Shown here one piece after another: positions 31,969 through 39,178 of a stretch of DNA of 39,178 nucleotides. The notes under the pieces are model-generated. The model made no database searches and was not told where the DNA came from. It saw only the letters and a program-made list of their open reading frames with translations. The position numbers and the translations under genes were made by a program. Source of the DNA: Spirulina sp. CS-785/01 (lineage in GTDB: Bacteria; Cyanobacteriota; Cyanobacteriia; Cyanobacteriales; Spirulinaceae); the NCBI RefSeq assembly GCF_028330525.1, contig NZ_JAQMSD010000132.1:1-39178 (forward strand). The letters are read 5' to 3'. Within the stretch, counting starts at the first letter, position 1, and each line of letters starts with the position of its first letter.

Positions 31969-33837
31969 TTAATACCGCCGTTGTACATACTCTAAAATAC
32001 CTCTTGCGATCGCTTCCGCCATTTGACTGCGGAAATTGGGGTCGGCCAAACGGGGGGCATCGGCTCGGCCTGTCACAAACCCCACCTCCACCAGAGAAGC
32101 AGGCATCGCAGAATTTCGTAACACATAGAAGCGGCCATGTTTCACCCCTCGGTTGCCAATGCGAATACTGCGCATAATGCTATTGTGAATCGTCTGGGCT
32201 AAAACTCGCCCTTGGGAAGAATAATAATAGGTTTCCACCCCATTCACATCAGGCCGACTCATACTAATCGCATTCGCGTGAATACTGACAAAAACATTAG
32301 CCCGCGCTCCATTGGCCATTTGAGTCCGTCCGGCCAAACTAACAAAATAATCGCGATCGCGGGTCATCATCACCCGCACCCCTTGCTGTTCCAAAAGACG
32401 GGACACCTGGAGCGAAATGGGCAACACCACATTTTTCTCCTGTAACCCCCCAATCCCGATGGCACCGGGGTCTTTCCCCCCATGGCCAGGGTCAATCACC
32501 ACCAACACCCGACTATTCGACACATCCGGCAAATCCCCCGTCGGTTGGGGATTGCGGGGCGGCAGAGGCGTGCGCTCAGACGGCGTGCGGCGGGGGGGAA
32601 GGGGAACGGGAATATTAACCTGTGAGGGATTCCGAGAACTGGTGTCCGACTGACGCTGTAACGTCAACGCCACCACCGTCGAACTCAACTGATTTAATTC
32701 CCCCACTTCAACCCCATTGACCGTGCGGAAGAGAATTTCCACACTGCCCTCTTGATTATATTGGCGAATCCGCATCTGAGAGAGCAAATTGGCCGCCCGT
32801 GACGGCAAATTGCCCCCTTGGAGATCATCAGCCAGTTGAGCATTAGGAATTTTTAATTGATAAACCCCGCTACTCCGATTGGACGAGAGCGAGGGTTCAA
32901 TGGGTCGATTGGAGCGAATTAAAATCTGATTGCCTAATCCCACCTCCACCGACTGAATCACCGCCAAATCTTCAGCTTGGCCTTGATCTGACCCATTATC
33001 CGCCACCGTCGTCGGTGGGGTAAGGGTAATATTGCCATTACTGCCGCGAATGATCGATCCTTCCCCAGGGACAATGGCCAATCCCCCATAACGGCTTAAC
33101 GAAGCCTGCCAATCGGTCGTATTCTCACTCACCGCCATAGTAATGAGAGCGCGAGAGGCACTCTCTTGGGTGAACGTCACCGTCTCCACCCCATAAGTCC
33201 CCACCGAAAACCGTTTAGATTTCAGGTCATCAGGGAGATTAATCCCATCGAGATTAATTTCCACTTGGCCCTCCCGACTGCGTTGGACTCTGACTCGCCC
33301 ATTGGCATTATCTCCGAGACGGACAAAAAAGCCATTACGGGTGACACGGAAGGGAGAAGACGCGGCCAGAGTCGGATTCTCTGACCCCTCCGACGCGCCA
33401 TTCGAGCGAGGGAACTTAGGCAACCCCTCCCCCCCACTACTTTCGGTAATGAGTCGAGGGGTTGGCAACTGCACCGACCATTCTCGCGGTGAAGACCCTT
33501 GAAAGCTCACAGCTTGGGGGTCCATGGTATAGCCTGGAGCTAACTCCACCACCAAACGAGTGGTCGTAGAATTAAACTGGCCGACCCGGATATTAGCGAT
33601 CGCGCCGCCCACCCGTTGACTGGCCGACGGTCGCCCCAAACGCACTCCCGGTAGATCAATCACCAACCGAGTCGGATCACTAATTAACTGGGCCTGGGGA
33701 CGGACTTGGGTATCGGTGGTAAACACCAAACGATTCTGTCCGCGCTCAAACCGCCAAAAGACCAAACGAGCGGCCTCGGCGGGTGAACAAGTTAACAAAA
33801 TACCCAGAAGACTGAGAAGTAGCCAGAGTTTTTTCAA
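31969..33837 (-). CDS. amiC: N-acetylmuramoyl-L-alanine amidase with AMIN domains
   Basis: The signal peptide (MKKLWLLLSLLGILLTCSPA) is followed by one clear AMIN domain (~25-125) and a second AMIN-like region (~290-400). A Pro-rich linker and a C-terminal amidase_3 domain (~445-620) complete it. Zinc and catalytic residues are visible: His in 'IDPGHGGKDPG', Glu in 'LQEKNVV', His in 'VSIHANAI' and Glu in 'LVEVGFV'. The enzyme cleaves the amide between MurNAc and L-Ala in the periplasm during septum or cell-junction remodelling; AMIN domains target it. The start is a TTG at 33837 preceded by AAGGAAAG, and no ATG would retain the signal peptide. murI lies downstream. The symbol follows filamentous-cyanobacterial AmiC; the exact orthologue is uncertain. 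Confidence 0.92.
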   Translation of the reverse strand: MKKLWLLLSLLGILLTCSPAEAARLVFWRFERGQNRLVFTTDTQVRPQAQLISDPTRLVIDLPGVRLGRPSASQRVGGAIANIRVGQFNSTTTRLVVELAPGYTMDPQAVSFQGSSPREWSVQLPTPRLITESSGGEGLPKFPRSNGASEGSENPTLAASSPFRVTRNGFFVRLGDNANGRVRVQRSREGQVEINLDGINLPDDLKSKRFSVGTYGVETVTFTQESASRALITMAVSENTTDWQASLSRYGGLAIVPGEGSIIRGSNGNITLTPPTTVADNGSDQGQAEDLAVIQSVEVGLGNQILIRSNRPIEPSLSSNRSSGVYQLKIPNAQLADDLQGGNLPSRAANLLSQMRIRQYNQEGSVEILFRTVNGVEVGELNQLSSTVVALTLQRQSDTSSRNPSQVNIPVPLPPRRTPSERTPLPPRNPQPTGDLPDVSNSRVLVVIDPGHGGKDPGAIGIGGLQEKNVVLPISLQVSRLLEQQGVRVMMTRDRDYFVSLAGRTQMANGARANVFVSIHANAISMSRPDVNGVETYYYSSQGRVLAQTIHNSIMRSIRIGNRGVKHGRFYVLRNSAMPASLVEVGFVTGRADAPRLADPNFRSQMAEAIARGILEYVQRRY

Positions 33838-33949
33838 GGTTCTCTTTCCTTACCTATGAACGATGACGAACGGCGATCTCCCTCGGTTGACAATCCGCTT
33901 ACCGCACTGCTAGAAGTCGTCAATTTTTCAATGTACCAACTACAAGCCA

Positions 33950-33971
33950 CAAAATCGATCAAAATCGATCA
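33950..33971. repeat. Short direct repeat AAAATCGATC x2
   Basis: Two exact 10-bp copies in tandem, in the 153-bp spacer between the antiporter stop and the amidase start. No function is evident. Confidence 0.5.
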
Positions 33972-33990
33972 AATTTAACGGTTGGTGGGT

Positions 33991-35379
33991 TTACGATTCC
34001 TCCGAGGCCGGAGTCGGTTCTCGTAGAACCACCCGCAATAAGGGAGGAGCTAAAAATGTAGTCGTAATTACCATCATAATAATAGCCGCTTCGGTTGCGG
34101 AGGAAAGTGCGCCACTTTCGGCCCCCACTCCCGCAAAGACTAACCCGACTTCCCCCCGTGGAATCATCCCCACGCCAATGGCCAGTTTCCGCAGTTCGCC
34201 TTTGCCCCAAATGGCAAATCCCGTAATAATTTTTCCCACAATAGCCACCAAAATCAGAAATGTGGCAATAATTAAACCTTCTCGGTTACTGGGATCAGCC
34301 GGGTTGAGAACCCCTAAATCGGTTCTTGCGCCTACTTCCACAAAGAAAATCGGCACAAACACATCCGAGACCGGAACAACTAATTCTTCCAACTCTTTCC
34401 GTTTTTCCGTCTCGGCCAAAATTAAGCCTGCCGCAAAAGCCCCTAAAATGCCTTCTAATTGAATCGCTGTGGCAATATAGGCCAACACAAAGGCAAACAC
34501 TAAGGCCGTCAGAATTAACTGGCCACGAGTTTGCATTTCATTCACTAACCCCACATAAAAGGGTTTAAGAAGCCGGCCCAGTAAAATTGCACCGACCAAA
34601 AACGCCCCGGCACTGATAATCAGATAGACAATATTGGTGATTTGGATTTCTCCCGTTTTCACCAGACTGGCAACCACGGCCAAAACCACAATCCCTAAAA
34701 CATCATCCAGCACTGCGGCCCCGATAATAATTTGGCCTTCCTTAGAACTGAGTTGGCCCAATTCCGCAAGGACTTTAGCAGTAATGCCGATACTGGTGGC
34801 CGTCAGGGCAGCCCCGGCAAAAATCGCCGGAACAGCAGGTAAACCGAAAATATACACTAATCCAGCCGTTCCCGCCACAAAGGGAGCAACCACCCCCACC
34901 ACGGCCACAATAACCGCTTGGGGACCCACTCGAATTAATTCTTGTAAGTCCGATTCGAGGCCAATTTCAAACAGGAGAATAATCACCCCAATTTCGGAGA
35001 GAACCGAGATCACCTCGCTTTGAGTCTCGAAAACGGGTTCTGCGGTTTCTGGGGTGAGATTCGAGGTTAATTGCAAAAACTGGATCACTAGGGAATCTTG
35101 GGCTTGTGCGCCACTATCAGGAAAGACTAAAAGTTGTAAGGCAGAAACCCCCACAACAACACCTCCCACTAATTCCCCTAAGACGGGAGGTAAATTAATC
35201 CGGGCGCAGAGTTCACCCCCGACTTTACTGGCCACGTAGATCACCACCAGACTCAGGAGAACTGCCGCTAAGATGAACGTGCTAGTCTCTGAACTGGCTG
35301 CCGATTCTTCGGCGGTGGCTAAGAGAGGAGAAGATAAAGGAAAGGGACAAATTTTCGCCCAAGTCATTACATCAAACAT
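33991..35379 (-). CDS. nhaS3: Na+/H+ antiporter, NhaS3/NapA-like (CPA2)
   Basis: About 462 aa with 12-13 hydrophobic segments. The key cation/proton site 'AAVLDDVLGIVVL' carries the Asp-Asp pair typical of electrogenic CPA2 exchangers (NapA/NhaS3). Further family strings are 'INLPPVLGELVGGVVVG', 'LLFEIGLESD', 'LEGILGAFAAGLILAETEKR' and 'GMIPRGEVGLV'. In Synechocystis, NhaS3 is an essential antiporter reported in thylakoid membrane. I take the ATG at 35379; an upstream in-frame TTG at 35397 and an ATG at 35367 are alternatives, and no Shine-Dalgarno decides between them. It is monocistronic. The K+/Na+ preference cannot be read from sequence. Confidence 0.88.
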   Translation of the reverse strand: MFDVMTWAKICPFPLSSPLLATAEESAASSETSTFILAAVLLSLVVIYVASKVGGELCARINLPPVLGELVGGVVVGVSALQLLVFPDSGAQAQDSLVIQFLQLTSNLTPETAEPVFETQSEVISVLSEIGVIILLFEIGLESDLQELIRVGPQAVIVAVVGVVAPFVAGTAGLVYIFGLPAVPAIFAGAALTATSIGITAKVLAELGQLSSKEGQIIIGAAVLDDVLGIVVLAVVASLVKTGEIQITNIVYLIISAGAFLVGAILLGRLLKPFYVGLVNEMQTRGQLILTALVFAFVLAYIATAIQLEGILGAFAAGLILAETEKRKELEELVVPVSDVFVPIFFVEVGARTDLGVLNPADPSNREGLIIATFLILVAIVGKIITGFAIWGKGELRKLAIGVGMIPRGEVGLVFAGVGAESGALSSATEAAIIMMVITTTFLAPPLLRVVLREPTPASEES

Positions 35380-35397
35380 TGATTCGGTTTGGTTCAA

Positions 35398-35738
35398 ACA
35401 TTCACTTTACTCTACCGTGTTCACTGGCTTTCCCTAAACCGGGACTTTTGAACAATGATGGGGAAGATAGGGGAGATGGGGGAGATGGGGGAGATGGGGA
35501 AGATAGGGGAGATGGGGGAGTTGATAGTGGATAGTTGAGAGTTGGGGAATTGAACCACAAAGACACAAAGGACACGGAGATGGGGGAGATGGGGAAACCA
35601 AAATATATTGGGAATGAATAATGGATAATGGATAATTAATTTTTGTTCTTTGTGCTTGGGAACAAGGGAATAGGGAATCGGGAACTCCGAAACAGGGAAG
35701 TGGTTCAACTATTAACTATCCACTCCCTTATCCCCTCA
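35398..35738. repeat. 341-bp intergenic region rich in short tandem repeats
   Basis: At 35458-35520 there are ~9-bp units GGGGGAGAT/GGGGAAGAT, then TAGTGGATAGTTGA words. A dispersed ACCACAAAGACACAAAGGAC copy follows at 35552-35579, and a second set of GGGGGAGAT units. No coding frame is supported; apparent reading through here consists of repeated Ile-Ser-Pro codons. Confidence 0.8.
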
Positions 35739-37199
35739 CTAACTCGCTTGAACTGACTCTCGATGGACGCTGTAACAGTTCCGTTGGTTTTTGGCGGCAT
35801 AGAGGGCTTGATCTGCATCTTGAATCAAGGTTTCTGGGGAGGGGTTGGACTTTGGAATGAGGGTGGCAATGCCTAAGCTAATGGTGACAACGGGAGAAAT
35901 GGGGGAGGAACAATGGGGAATGTTTAATTGTTCGACGCGCTGACGTAGGGTTTCGGCGATGTGCATTGCCCCATTGAGGGGAGTATTGGGGAGAATGAGG
36001 GCAAATTCTTCTCCCCCATACCGGGCGACCAAATCGGCGGGCCGTTTGCTTTCTTGGGAGAGGGCTTGGGCAATTTGCCGCAGGCATTCATCCCCTTGGA
36101 GGTGTCCATAATGGTCGTTGTAGGGTTTAAAGTGGTCGAGGTCACAGAGGATGAGGGAGAGGGGTTGTTGTTCTCGGAGGAGACGTTGCCATTCTTGGTG
36201 AAGATATACGTCAAAATGACGACGGTTGGCAATTTGGGTGAGGCCGTCAATGGAGACGAGGCGTTGGAGTTCTTGGTTGGCTTGGGCGAGGCGGTGATAG
36301 AGTTGGGATTGTTGGATGGCGATCGCCAGTTGTACGCTTAAAGTTTGTAACAGTTCGATGGTTTCGCTGCTCCATTGGCGCGGTTGCTGACATTCATGGG
36401 CGCAGAGAAAGCCCCATACTCGTTGTTCGAGGACAATGGGAACAAGTAAAAGGGCTTTGATGTCCAATTTTTGTAAGTTATAGAGTTCAGGCATGGACAG
36501 TCCCGCTTTTTGTATATCCGTGAGGGCTACGAGGTAGCCTTGGGGGAATTGTTGGGCGTAATGATTATGAAAATGGGAGGAGTTTAAGGTTTGACCGAGG
36601 ACGGAGTGTTGGGGATGGGTGACGGACTCAGCGACAAATTGGCCCTGTTGGAGGTGGTTGAGTTGGTAGAGGGCGACTCGTTTCACTTGCAGAAAGTCCC
36701 GCAGTTCTTTAACGGTACTATCAAAGATGGTTTTGAGGCGGAGGGATTGGTTCATGCGTTGCGCGATCGCGGCGAGCAAATGTTCTCGTTCTCGCTGTTG
36801 ACGCAATTCGGCTAAAATACTCGCCCGATCTATGGCATGATGAATTTCCCGAACCAGTTGTTTTCCATTCCATTGCCCTTTTACCAAATAATCTTGGGCC
36901 CCTTCTCGCACTGCTTCTAGGGCTATGGTGTTGTCGTCGAGTCCTGTTAACACCATAATGGGAGTATCGGGAGCGATGGCATAGGTTTCTTTCACGGTCT
37001 CTAGCCCCCGTTTATCCGGGAGCATCAGGTCTAGCAGAATAATATCAAAATTCTGAGTTTGCAAATGCGCGATCGCATCCTCCCAAAGGGGAGCATGAAT
37101 CACCTCAAAGTAGGTTTCCGTCACCTTTGCTAGATTTTCTTGTAATAAATCGGCATCTGTCGAACTATCTTCGACCAACAAGACTTTAATGGTATTCAT
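35739..37199 (-). CDS. Response regulator diguanylate cyclase (REC-GAF-GGDEF)
   Basis: The ATG at 37199 starts a 486-aa protein. The receiver domain (~1-125) has phospho-acceptor Asp57 in 'IILLDLMLPDKRG' and conserved Lys107. A GAF domain (~145-300) resembles the cyanobacteriochrome/phytochrome type ('VWGFLCAHECQQPRQW'). However, where chromophore-binding Cys normally sits it reads 'AGLSMPELYN', so bilin attachment is unlikely. The GGDEF domain (~315-482) has an active site GGEEF (395-399), and the inhibitory RxxD (RPAD, 386-389) lies five residues before it. It should make cyclic di-GMP when phosphorylated and be product-inhibited. No cognate histidine kinase is adjacent. Confidence 0.92.
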   Translation of the reverse strand: MNTIKVLLVEDSSTDADLLQENLAKVTETYFEVIHAPLWEDAIAHLQTQNFDIILLDLMLPDKRGLETVKETYAIAPDTPIMVLTGLDDNTIALEAVREGAQDYLVKGQWNGKQLVREIHHAIDRASILAELRQQREREHLLAAIAQRMNQSLRLKTIFDSTVKELRDFLQVKRVALYQLNHLQQGQFVAESVTHPQHSVLGQTLNSSHFHNHYAQQFPQGYLVALTDIQKAGLSMPELYNLQKLDIKALLLVPIVLEQRVWGFLCAHECQQPRQWSSETIELLQTLSVQLAIAIQQSQLYHRLAQANQELQRLVSIDGLTQIANRRHFDVYLHQEWQRLLREQQPLSLILCDLDHFKPYNDHYGHLQGDECLRQIAQALSQESKRPADLVARYGGEEFALILPNTPLNGAMHIAETLRQRVEQLNIPHCSSPISPVVTISLGIATLIPKSNPSPETLIQDADQALYAAKNQRNCYSVHRESVQAS

Positions 37200-37919
37200 G
37201 AGCAAAAAAAACGGAAAACATACAGATTCAACTAGCGAGCCAGCGCGTTTTTGTTTCTAGGAACAGGAAGATTCTCTATTTTTGAGACTGGGAAATGAGA
37301 ACAGATTATACTTCCAATAGACAATGGAGGGTCTTGTTCTCTCTCAAAATCCCCTGTAAATTTACTGATTGTGCAGGGGGCACGGCGGACTAATCAAAGT
37401 CTCCTTTCTCTAGGATACTTGAAAGTAAAAATTTGCGACTCACCGTTGGTCAAATTCAGCAATTTAGATTAAATTCAGGAAATTGTGACTAGAGAAAAGC
37501 GAAAATTGGGTATTTTTGTAGAACTCTCGAATTCATTATCACTAAACTCTAATGAGTCTAATTCAGAGAAATTATTATCATTATTGGCTTCCGAAAGGAT
37601 AACCTTTATACCTCAAAAGACTGAAAAACGAACAACATAAGTCTTCCAACGTAAGCCTTCAGAGAGTCCGGTTTAATCACCAATAGAAAATTGCCAGCCC
37701 TGACCGTGTAATGGCTGAAGAGTGACCGAGAAACCGAGAACTATAGTATTTTTCTCAAGTTGGGGCTGCCGTTCTTTTGCAGCGAAAAACCGCCAAAAAC
37801 GGCTCTGACTCCTAAACAGCGAACGGCCTCGCTATAATTATACAACCGAGTCTAGGAACTCCCGTCAGTGCATCACGTCTGAGAAGCTACACACCACTAC
37901 TTTTGGACAGAAAATAATC
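37200..37919. other. 720-bp divergent intergenic region, with promoter toward the TPR gene
   Basis: This region separates the diguanylate cyclase from the TPR protein gene and has no convincing frame. TATAAT at 37833-37838 lies about 80 bp before the TPR gene's ATG and is a good -10 element without a strong -35. Short hairpin-capable words (GCCAAAAACGGC near 37793) precede it. A small RNA could be encoded but I see no firm evidence. Confidence 0.4.
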
Positions 37920-38882
37920 ATGGCCAAACGTCGATTTTCTCTTGTTTTCTCCTCTCTCGTTGCCCTCTCCGTAAGTTTTTGGAGTGGCATGGCCTTCGCG
38001 GGTGATCCCTTCCGTAGCCAAAACCCCCGGCCTATTGGGGATCAAACCGAAGCGGCCTTTGAAGCCTTTTTTATGGAAGGAAATTATCCCGAAGCCGTAG
38101 AATTAATCCAACAGGCTGCAACCACTGAAACCAATGATCCCCTCACCAATGCCTTGATGGCCGCCCTAGCGTACAATCAACAAGACTGGAGTGGCCTGCA
38201 AACCCAAGCCCAAAATACCCTAGACACCGCAGAACAGATCATGGCGGATGATCCTCTGAGAGGGAATTTATATACCGCCATTGGGCATTTCTTGGAAGGG
38301 ATTTATAAATTTGAACAACAAGGGCCTGTCGGGGCCGTGGCCAAACTGGGGCAAGTGTTGCGGTATATGGATAAAGCGGCAGAAGTGAATCCCAATGACC
38401 CGGAATTAAATTTAATTAAAGGGTATATGGACTTAATTATAGCGGTTCACTTGCCTATGTCTGATCCCAGTGATGCGATCGCCAATTTAGAACGCAACGC
38501 AGCCCCCAGTTATCTTGTCCACCGAGGTATTGCCTTGGCCTATCGAGACATAGGACAAAGTGAAAAGGACACCAACCAGAGAAAAGACACCTTTGAAAAC
38601 GCCCTAGAATACGTCAACAGGGCCCTAGAAGAAACCCCAGATAACCCGGAAGTTATTTACCTTAAAGCCCAAATTCTCCATGAATTGGGTCATACGAACA
38701 ATGATGATCAAGACACCTTAGAAAATGCGATCGCCTTATTCGGCCAAGTCAAAGCCCACCTTGATCAACTCCCCGCCATCCCTCAATTAGACCGAGAAAT
38801 AAACATCGCTTGCAGTCGCGCCTATCCCCAAGGCCCCAACAACGAAGACTCCGAAGCCAGTCAAGTCTGCCAAGCCTTGTAA
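37920..38882 (+). CDS. Secreted TPR-repeat protein (Sll0314/Alr1548-type family)
   Basis: It has a signal peptide with a basic start and hydrophobic core, with likely cleavage after 'GMAFA' (27). The remainder (~290 aa) is helical with TPR-like repeats: 'AAFEAFFMEGNYPEAVELI', 'LMAALAYNQQDWSGL', 'DKAAEVNPNDPELNLIKGYM' and 'NRALEETPDNPEVIYLKAQI'. A single Cys pair ('NIACSRAY' and 'SQVCQAL') near the C-terminus could form a disulphide, consistent with a periplasmic or thylakoid-lumen location. Length and pattern fit a conserved cyanobacterial TPR family of unknown function, possibly a scaffold for protein complexes. It has its own TATAAT promoter element and no operon partners in view. Confidence 0.85.
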   Translation: MAKRRFSLVFSSLVALSVSFWSGMAFAGDPFRSQNPRPIGDQTEAAFEAFFMEGNYPEAVELIQQAATTETNDPLTNALMAALAYNQQDWSGLQTQAQNTLDTAEQIMADDPLRGNLYTAIGHFLEGIYKFEQQGPVGAVAKLGQVLRYMDKAAEVNPNDPELNLIKGYMDLIIAVHLPMSDPSDAIANLERNAAPSYLVHRGIALAYRDIGQSEKDTNQRKDTFENALEYVNRALEETPDNPEVIYLKAQILHELGHTNNDDQDTLENAIALFGQVKAHLDQLPAIPQLDREINIACSRAYPQGPNNEDSEASQVCQAL

Positions 38883-38984
38883 GCACAATTTATAGTTGAT
38901 AGTCCACTCAACTGTATTCGCTAACCGCTCGTTGAAAGCTAGACATTGATTGACATTGTTTAATTTTTGTTGACTTAGAAAGGG

Positions 38985-39178
38985 ACGAGCGTGCAGACTC
39001 AGCCATAAATCCTGTAAAAAGGTAGGCTACCTTCGCCCGGGTCATCACACCCAAGTGTAAACGCCAGCACTTGGCTCTGTGGTCTGTAATTAAACAAAAC
39101 ACCAACGCTTTTGGAGGTGGTGTTACAGACGTAAAAAGCCCTTTGAAGTTTGTCGAGGCAAACCTTACAGTTTAACTG
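38985..39178 (+). ncRNA. Structured RNA candidate, possibly HEARO/IscB omega RNA (runs off window)
   Basis: Compact nested pairing with no reading frame. CCAAGTG (39051-39057) pairs with CACTTGG (39068-39074). GTCTGTAA (39082-39089) pairs with TTACAGAC (39123-39130), enclosing CACCA/TGGTG (39100-39104 with 39118-39122). GTTTG (39148-39152) pairs with CAAAC (39159-39163). GGTAGGCTACC is at 39021-39031. Its size and multi-stem layout, and the IscB remnant at the other end of the window, suggest an omega (HEARO) RNA with the nuclease gene just downstream. The 5' boundary is a guess. The stems are seen directly; the family is inferred. Confidence 0.5.

Noticed and set aside
35961-36341. 126-codon plus-strand frame inside the diguanylate cyclase gene
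   Set aside because: It is antisense to well-conserved GGDEF codons, with no start signal or recognisable motif.

Overview
The window looks like chromosome from a filamentous, Oscillatoriales-type cyanobacterium. The signs are frequent HIP1 octamers (GCGATCGC), Ser/Thr kinases with membrane tails, multi-PAS/GAF histidine kinases, an AMIN-domain amidase next to glutamate racemase, an NhaS3-like antiporter, heptamer tandem repeats and dispersed 'ACCACAAAGACACAAAGG' repeats. Species cannot be fixed from sequence alone.

Layout. 1-0.7 kb: the 3' remnant of an IscB-type (HNH/RuvC transposon nuclease) gene, fused across a deletion and overlapping a small orphan gene. 0.7-5.4 kb: a secreted zinc metalloprotease, an 85-aa protein with its own terminator, a protein with a TIR-like C-terminal half, and a Mo-nitrogenase C-terminal-domain protein. 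6-26.6 kb: a long minus-strand signalling locus. In transcription order it holds a PilJ-like histidine kinase, a Ser/Thr kinase, two paralogous vWA proteins, TerY, a second Ser/Thr kinase, a giant PAS/GAF histidine kinase, a PP2C phosphatase, a zinc-ribbon kinase and a beta-helix-like protein. TerY, PP2C and the zinc-ribbon kinase are the three parts of the TerY-P phosphorylation triad. Here they are dispersed and mixed with two histidine-kinase/Ser-Thr-kinase pairs.

This locus is interrupted at 16.2-20.1 kb by a tight four-gene plus-strand operon: an unknown helical protein, a QueC/QatC-like ATP pyrophosphatase, an XRE-ImmA/IrrE protein with a damaged HExxH motif, and a PIN nuclease. I regard this as the best candidate for an undescribed, defence-like system. 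A 15-bp direct-repeat motif (GCAGGTTAARGCAGG) lies upstream of the PP2C, Ser/Thr kinase, TerY and vWA genes, and may be a shared operator or a dispersed repeat.

26.6-39.2 kb: the DNA-repair ATPase SbcC; a 1.3-kb region with a promoter, a roughly 16-unit array of degenerate 14-bp repeats and a 44-aa membrane microprotein behind a perfect Shine-Dalgarno; murI; an AMIN/amidase_3 cell-wall hydrolase with a TTG start; an NhaS3-like Na+/H+ antiporter; a REC-GAF-GGDEF diguanylate cyclase; and a secreted TPR protein. The right edge carries a strongly folded non-coding RNA candidate, possibly a HEARO/omega RNA whose IscB gene would lie beyond the window.
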